Below are positions 59,061 through 64,000 of a stretch of 64,000 nt of DNA, piece after piece (position 1 is the stretch's first letter; each line of letters opens with the position of its first letter). The stretch lies in contig OX485804.1 in NCBI GenBank assembly GCA_950295325.1, positions 27,404,001-27,468,000 on the forward strand, in the 5' to 3' direction. The DNA comes from Polytrichum commune. Taxonomy: Eukaryota > Streptophyta > Polytrichopsida > Polytrichales > Polytrichaceae. Below the pieces are notes generated by a model. It had not been told where the DNA came from. It was given only the letters and a program-made list of their open reading frames with translations, and ran no database searches. The position numbers and the translations under genes are program-made.

Positions 59061-62000
59061 GTACTCTTTTCATTTTACTTTCTTGCTTTTCTATTCTCCT
59101 GACAGTGCCATTGCTTTGGCACATTCTAGGTCTTGATTCGATTGTTCTCGTACTGCGTAGCCATTTCATCTCCTTCTCTGCAGATTGGGAATGCTAACGC
59201 AATTTACGGCATGACCGTGGATGTACGTTTTGTTTCCGCACATGTTATCTCTGTTGGTACCGAAGCGGACATCGGAGGTAGAATTATTCTAGGTGCACTA
59301 TCCGTACCAAGTTGTAGAGGTATCCCGTTTCTCAGAGGGATATTGGCTGGGAAGAATTCTGTAACTTTACTGGTTATGTTATAGAGGTTTGATGTCTACT
59401 ACTTGCCTACGCTTCCCGTACTTTTGTTGTAGCAAGTTTGCTGCATTGGCGCTTTCTGTTCCCCTTTGAAATGGTCTGCAAACCTAGAGAGTTAATCAGA
59501 AGGTTCGAGCTTTGATAATGCTTGAGATGATCGTGTATGTTTTGGTATCTATTTGATGCTTGACCGAGCCAGCTAACATAAATCTAAATGGATTGAAGTG
59601 CCGGAGTTCCTAAAATCGAGTCTTTTTGTAGGACCTTCGCGAGAATTTTTATTTCGTACAGAGAGAAGTTTGTTCGCTCTTACGACTGATCCAATGTGTC
59701 CGCTAAAGAGGTTTTCCTTGCCCTTCTTTTTTCTCAATAAATGTTCTTAACCATCTGATTAACAAGCTGGTGATACTGGTTCTTGCAGGGTAAGAGGGTT
59801 GTGGCTTCGGCTGCGGCTGTACCTGATGCATCAGGAGAATACTTTTCAGAGAAACCTCCCACTCCTCTCCTGGACACAGTCAACTACCCCATTCATATGA
59901 AGAATCTGACTTTGCGAGTATGTATCGGGCCTTGATCTTCTGTCAATTCACTCTGAGATCGATTCAAAATTCTTTTATGATTCAATTATGAATTCATTCA
60001 TGTTCTTGTGCTGGGTGTGTCTAAAATTTGAATCTAATACATAGTAATTCTGGCTGCAGGAGCTGAGACAGCTTTCTGATGAGTTGCGCTCAGAAACAAT
60101 TTTCACAGTTTCCAAGACAGGAGGTCATCTAGGCTCCAGCTTGGGCGTGGTAGAGCTCACTGTTGCTCTTCATCATGTCTTCAACACGCCAGAGGATAAA
60201 ATTTTATGGGATGTTGGCCATCAAGTATGTTGCTCTTCTTGTCCAGTTAATCCTGTTACACTGACGTATAACAGAGAGTAACTTCGTCATTTTCTTGTTT
60301 TCACTTTGTTACACTGAAGATAGTTGCTTTTTTCAAGATGAACATGCAATCGTTTGTAATTCTGAAAAGCTATGGACTTGCAAATAGGATGCTGATGGTC
60401 CTTGCAAGAACTCGTTTACTCACATATTTGGTGTATGTGATGACAGGCTTATCCCCACAAGATCCTGACTGGACGAAGGGAAAAGATGCACACATTGAGG
60501 CAAACTGATGGGCTATCAGGTTTTGTGAAGCGGGCAGAGAGTGAATATGATGCATTTGGGGCTGGCCACAGCTCTACAAGTATCTCTGCCGGTCTAGGTA
60601 AGTCTGAAATATACTGGAACAAGTATGGTTTATTTTGTGACTTGTAATGAACACAAGAAGATGTTGTTTGTGTGTGTGTGTGCGTGTGTGTGCGTTTTAT
60701 TTATTTAAATAATAATTAGAAATAAATAATAGAAATTTCCTGGTTAATGTTTTAAAAAACTACAATCACTTTAAATCAATCAAAGGTTGGTGTTGAGTTA
60801 TTGCCTCTGATTTGTGCGTTTGATATGTCTTTCTCAATCTTGTTGGTTTTATACTTGAATTTTGTTTTCACATTTCAGATGAAATTATCTGTTTGAAAGT
60901 AGTGTGTTCTGATAAACAAGGCATGCTTGTAGGTATGGCGGTAGGGCGAGATCTGAAGGGAAAGAAGAACAATGTCATTGCTGTGATTGGTGATGGAGCA
61001 ATGACAGCCGGACAGGCCTACGAGGCAATGAACAATGCTGGTTACCTAGACTGCAATATGATTGTGATTCTTAACGACAACAAACAAGTGTCTCTCCCTA
61101 CAGCCACTATTGATGGCCCTGCTCCTCCTGTTGGAGCATTGAGTAGTGCATTAAGTAGGCTGCAATCAAGCAGGCCGCTTCGTGAGCTTCGAGAAGTTGC
61201 CAAGGTATGTGTTGTGTCAAATTGGTTGTGGAGTAAGGAATTTGAGTAGTGGTTGCTGTGGTTATTGAAAAGGAAATGATCATCCAGATTAAGTTGAGAT
61301 ACAGTTTGCTATAAAATAAAGAGATACTTGGGTATGCATCTCAAGGTTCTCTTAGAAATGAAACTTTGAAATTATTCAAGACTTTAAAAGAAATAAAAGT
61401 CTAATTTAGCTTTTCAATTAAGAGATACAGATGTGTCTCTAAGAAGATGATTGAAGTCTGGTTGATTGTATCATTTTTGAACTGTGTGTACTGATAAGAA
61501 CTTTCTGATTTGTAGGGCGTGACAAAGCAATTAGGAGGCCCTGCCCACATATTGGCTTCCAAGGTAGATGAATATGCTCGAGGTATGATCAGTGGTTCAG
61601 GTTCTACTTTGTTTGAAGAGCTTGGGCTGTACTACATTGGCCCTGTCGATGGCCATAACATTGATGATTTGGTGACAATCTTGCGAGAGGTGAAAGCTAC
61701 CCACACAACTGGACCAGTGCTTATTCATCTTGTCACTGAGAAGGGTAGAGGATACCCTTATGCTGAAAGGGCTGCTGACAAATATCATGGTACGTATTAA
61801 ATACAAGTATGTATACATTGCAAGGATGGCCACTTTTTCAGTTTTAAAAACTTACCATCTTATCAGGTGTGGATTAGCAGAATCTAAGTTCTTGTCTTGG
61901 GTATTTTAATGTATAAAATGCCTTGGAGGCATCTCTATCTGGCTCTGTCACGCGCCAAAGTGGAGTGTCTTACTAGACAATTTTGATACCCATGAAAGAC

Positions 62001-63777
62001 CACAAAATGATAAAGTGCTGACTGTTTAAAGTCTTTTTCTCTGCAGGTGTTGTCAAGTTTGATCCTGCAACTGGTAAGCAGCACAAGGGAAAGACGGCAA
62101 CACAAGCTTACACGACATACTATGCCGAAGCATTGATTGCTGAAGCAGAGGCAGACAAGAATATCATTGGGATCCATGCAGCTATGGGCGGGGGTACAGG
62201 CATGAATATGTTTGCAAAGAGGTTTCCAGAGAGGTGTTTTGATGTGGGCATTGCTGAGCAGCACGCGGTTACCTTTGCTGCAGGGCTTGCCTGTGAAGGC
62301 TTGAAGCCCTTCTGCACTATCTACTCTTCCTTCCTTCAGCGTGCATATGATCAGGTGCATCCCATGTACTGACGTAGGTATTTTTAGGAGCTTTATTTTG
62401 AAGAAATTAGCTTTGTGTCTGGTAGTTTTTGGTATTTTTGATATTTTAGGTCACTAGATGGTGATTTTAAAGTAGGTAGGTGTAAGATCTGGACACTGGC
62501 AGTGGTGCTTCATGTTTGTAGAGATTTGTACCTCAGTTTTACTGGGCTTCGTGAGATATTAAGCTTTAAGATCGCAATTGTACAATGCTGACTCAATTTT
62601 TTAATGATGACATGTGCAGGTTGTACATGATGTAGATTTACAGAAGCTGCCAGTGAGATTTGCCATGGATAGAGCAGGTCTTGTTGGTGCTGATGGTCCT
62701 ACTCACTGTGGAGCTTTTGACGTGACCTACATGGCTTGTCTGCCAAACATGGTAGTAATGGCTCCTTCTGATGAAGCTGAGCTCTTTCACATGGTCGCCA
62801 CTGCTGCTGTAATTGATGACCGACCGAGCTGTTTCCGCTACCCAAGAGGCAATGGAATTGGTGTTCAGCTCCCAGCAAACAACAAGGGTATTCCCATGGA
62901 GGTGTGTAACTGAAGTCTATCCTGATCACCTCAAATGATGAGCTTGCCGCAAGTCTTATTGTATCGTACAGTTTCTCACTATGTTTCCCCTTCAAACTTG
63001 GGCCCTTCATTTATTTTTTCCCTGTCTGACCTTGTGCAGGTTGGAAAAGGCAGAATCTTGCTGGAAGGCACAGAAGTAGCACTTCTTGGCTATGGTACAA
63101 TGGTTCAGCAGTGCCTGGCCGCTCACTCTCTTCTAGGTGATTTGGGGATATCAGCAACAGTCGCTGATGCTCGTTTCTGCAAGCCTCTGGATCGGGACCT
63201 CATCCGGCAGCTGGCCAAGAATCACCAGGTGCTTATAACCGTAGAGGAGGGCTCCATTGGAGGCTTTGGTTCCCACGTAGTGCAATTTATGGCCCTCGAT
63301 GGCCTTCTTGATGGCAAGTTAAAGGTGAGTTGCCTACCTTGTATGATCTTCTGTTCTAAATCTCATGGATGTTCTACAAAATCTTATACTATTATCTTTG
63401 GCTCTTTATGGATACCGCTATCTGGGTCTGACAAGCATGTGAACCTGGGCTGGTTGTACTGTCATTAGCAGACAAATCCTGTTAGGCGAAATTCTTTCCT
63501 CGAAGTCTACAGCATTTCAAGTTTGCGATGTCATAAAGTATGTCATGTTCTATTGCAGCTGCTTTTTTGGATTGGTTTTCTTCGCTTCATCTGCTATTAA
63601 TATGTCATTTTACTTGTGTTTGAACAGTGGCGACCACTTGTACTTCCCGACCGCTATATCGAGCATGGCGCACCAAAAGATCAATTTGCTGAAGCAGGAT
63701 TAACAGCCGCTCATATCGCAGCCACAGCATTGAATGTTTTGGGAAAGACAAGGGAAGCTCTCCAACTCATGTCGTAA
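58866..63777 (+). CDS. DXS: 1-deoxy-D-xylulose-5-phosphate synthase, plastid, 10 exons
   Basis: Thiamine-diphosphate enzyme that condenses pyruvate and glyceraldehyde 3-phosphate to 1-deoxy-D-xylulose 5-phosphate, the entry step of plastid isoprenoid synthesis. Exons: 58866-59060, 59789-59917, 60060-60224, 60447-60597, 60933-61204, 61516-61789, 62047-62354, 62620-62901, 63040-63324, 63628-63777. All nine introns are GT-AG and the reading frame stays open to TAA, giving 736 residues, a normal plant DXS length. Visible motifs: [12 protein letters not shown] (His131), [16 protein letters not shown] as the ThDP/Mg site (233-248), [12 protein letters not shown] with the catalytic Glu466, [13 protein letters not shown] (Arg516, Asp523, His527) and YPRG (Arg574); these match E. 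coli Glu370, Arg420, Asp427, His431 and Arg478. The C-terminal transketolase domain ends in the usual plant tail. The start is the first in-frame ATG, in a gccATGGC context. No active-site residue is missing. Splice sites were predicted by eye, not from transcripts. Confidence 0.96.
60670..60696. repeat. GT-rich microsatellite in DXS intron 4
   Basis: Imperfect GT run (tgtgtgtgtgtgcgtgtgtg) inside intron 4. Confidence 0.8.
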
Positions 63778-64000
63778 TCAAGAGGTGAGGCAATGTGCAA
63801 AAAGGTTCTTGTGATATAGGTATTGTGGGAAAGTCCGGCAAACCAAATTGTCTCTTTGCTCTGACATACTGTCCAGGCTTGCAGATGATGACCAGGTTCA
63901 CGGTGTTCTTGAACATGTTTTGGGGCACTGGTGCGACCTTAGAAACCTCAAGGTTCTTGTAGAGTAATTATTTTACAAGCATGGGAGTAGGGTATCTTCC
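63778..64000 (+). other. DXS 3' UTR (partial)
   Basis: Sequence after the DXS stop. No clear AATAAA signal occurs before the window ends. A GTGAGG donor (63785) and a GCTTGCAG acceptor (63884) would frame a 100-base 3' UTR intron, but this is speculative. Confidence 0.6.

Noticed and set aside
58742-59197. 151-residue frame overlapping DXS exon 1
   Set aside because: It is another frame across exon 1 and intron 1 of DXS; the DXS frame has the conserved protein.
60893-61249. Longer version of DXS exon 5 starting upstream at 60893
   Set aside because: The first 13 residues are read from intron 4; the AG at 60932 rejoins the conserved [11 protein letters not shown] sequence in frame.

Overview
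This is plant nuclear DNA. It holds one intact gene, a complete ten-exon gene for plastid 1-deoxy-D-xylulose-5-phosphate synthase (DXS, first enzyme of the methylerythritol phosphate pathway) at about 58.9-63.8 kb on the + strand. The other roughly 57 kb is AT-rich intergenic sequence. The evidence for a land plant is the GT-AG intron structure, the Ser/Thr/Ala-rich N-terminus upstream of the DXS core, and transposons of plant type (Tourist, Stowaway and hAT MITEs). The DXS protein reads to me like a non-flowering land plant, but I cannot name a species and hold that weakly.

Layout. 1-57 kb: no intact gene and no reading frame that looks functional. Old small DNA transposons dominate. I sorted them by their ends and by copies matching elsewhere in the window: several PIF/Harbinger (Tourist-like) families with GGGCC ends and TAA/TTA target duplications; two Stowaway elements with CTCCCTC ends and TA duplications; two hAT MITEs with perfect 8-bp duplications; two foldback families; a family whose ends are themselves palindromes; a larger element (family W) with decayed coding sequence; one probable tRNA-derived SINE; and five tandem-repeat arrays. 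Many are nested. Where another copy of the host element is present, the insertion points and target duplications can be read directly, notably at 5.5-7.5, 14.1-15.7, 27.9-28.7, 44.6-48.9, 53.4-55.3 and 55.8-56.7 kb. A decayed coding region of unknown function lies at 22.4-24.3 kb.

57.8-58.9 kb: a sharp shift to GC-rich sequence with two CACGTG G-boxes, CCAAT boxes and a palindromic TGGGCT site, which I read as the DXS promoter and 5' leader. 58,866-63,777: DXS coding region. 63,778-64,000: start of its 3' untranslated region; the transcript end probably lies beyond the window.

I did not find a new defence, mobile or biosynthetic system. The most useful material is the nested-insertion record and the W family, where a long copy with coding remnants and an internally deleted copy sit a few kilobases apart in opposite orientation. 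All repeat boundaries were read by eye and may be off by several bases.
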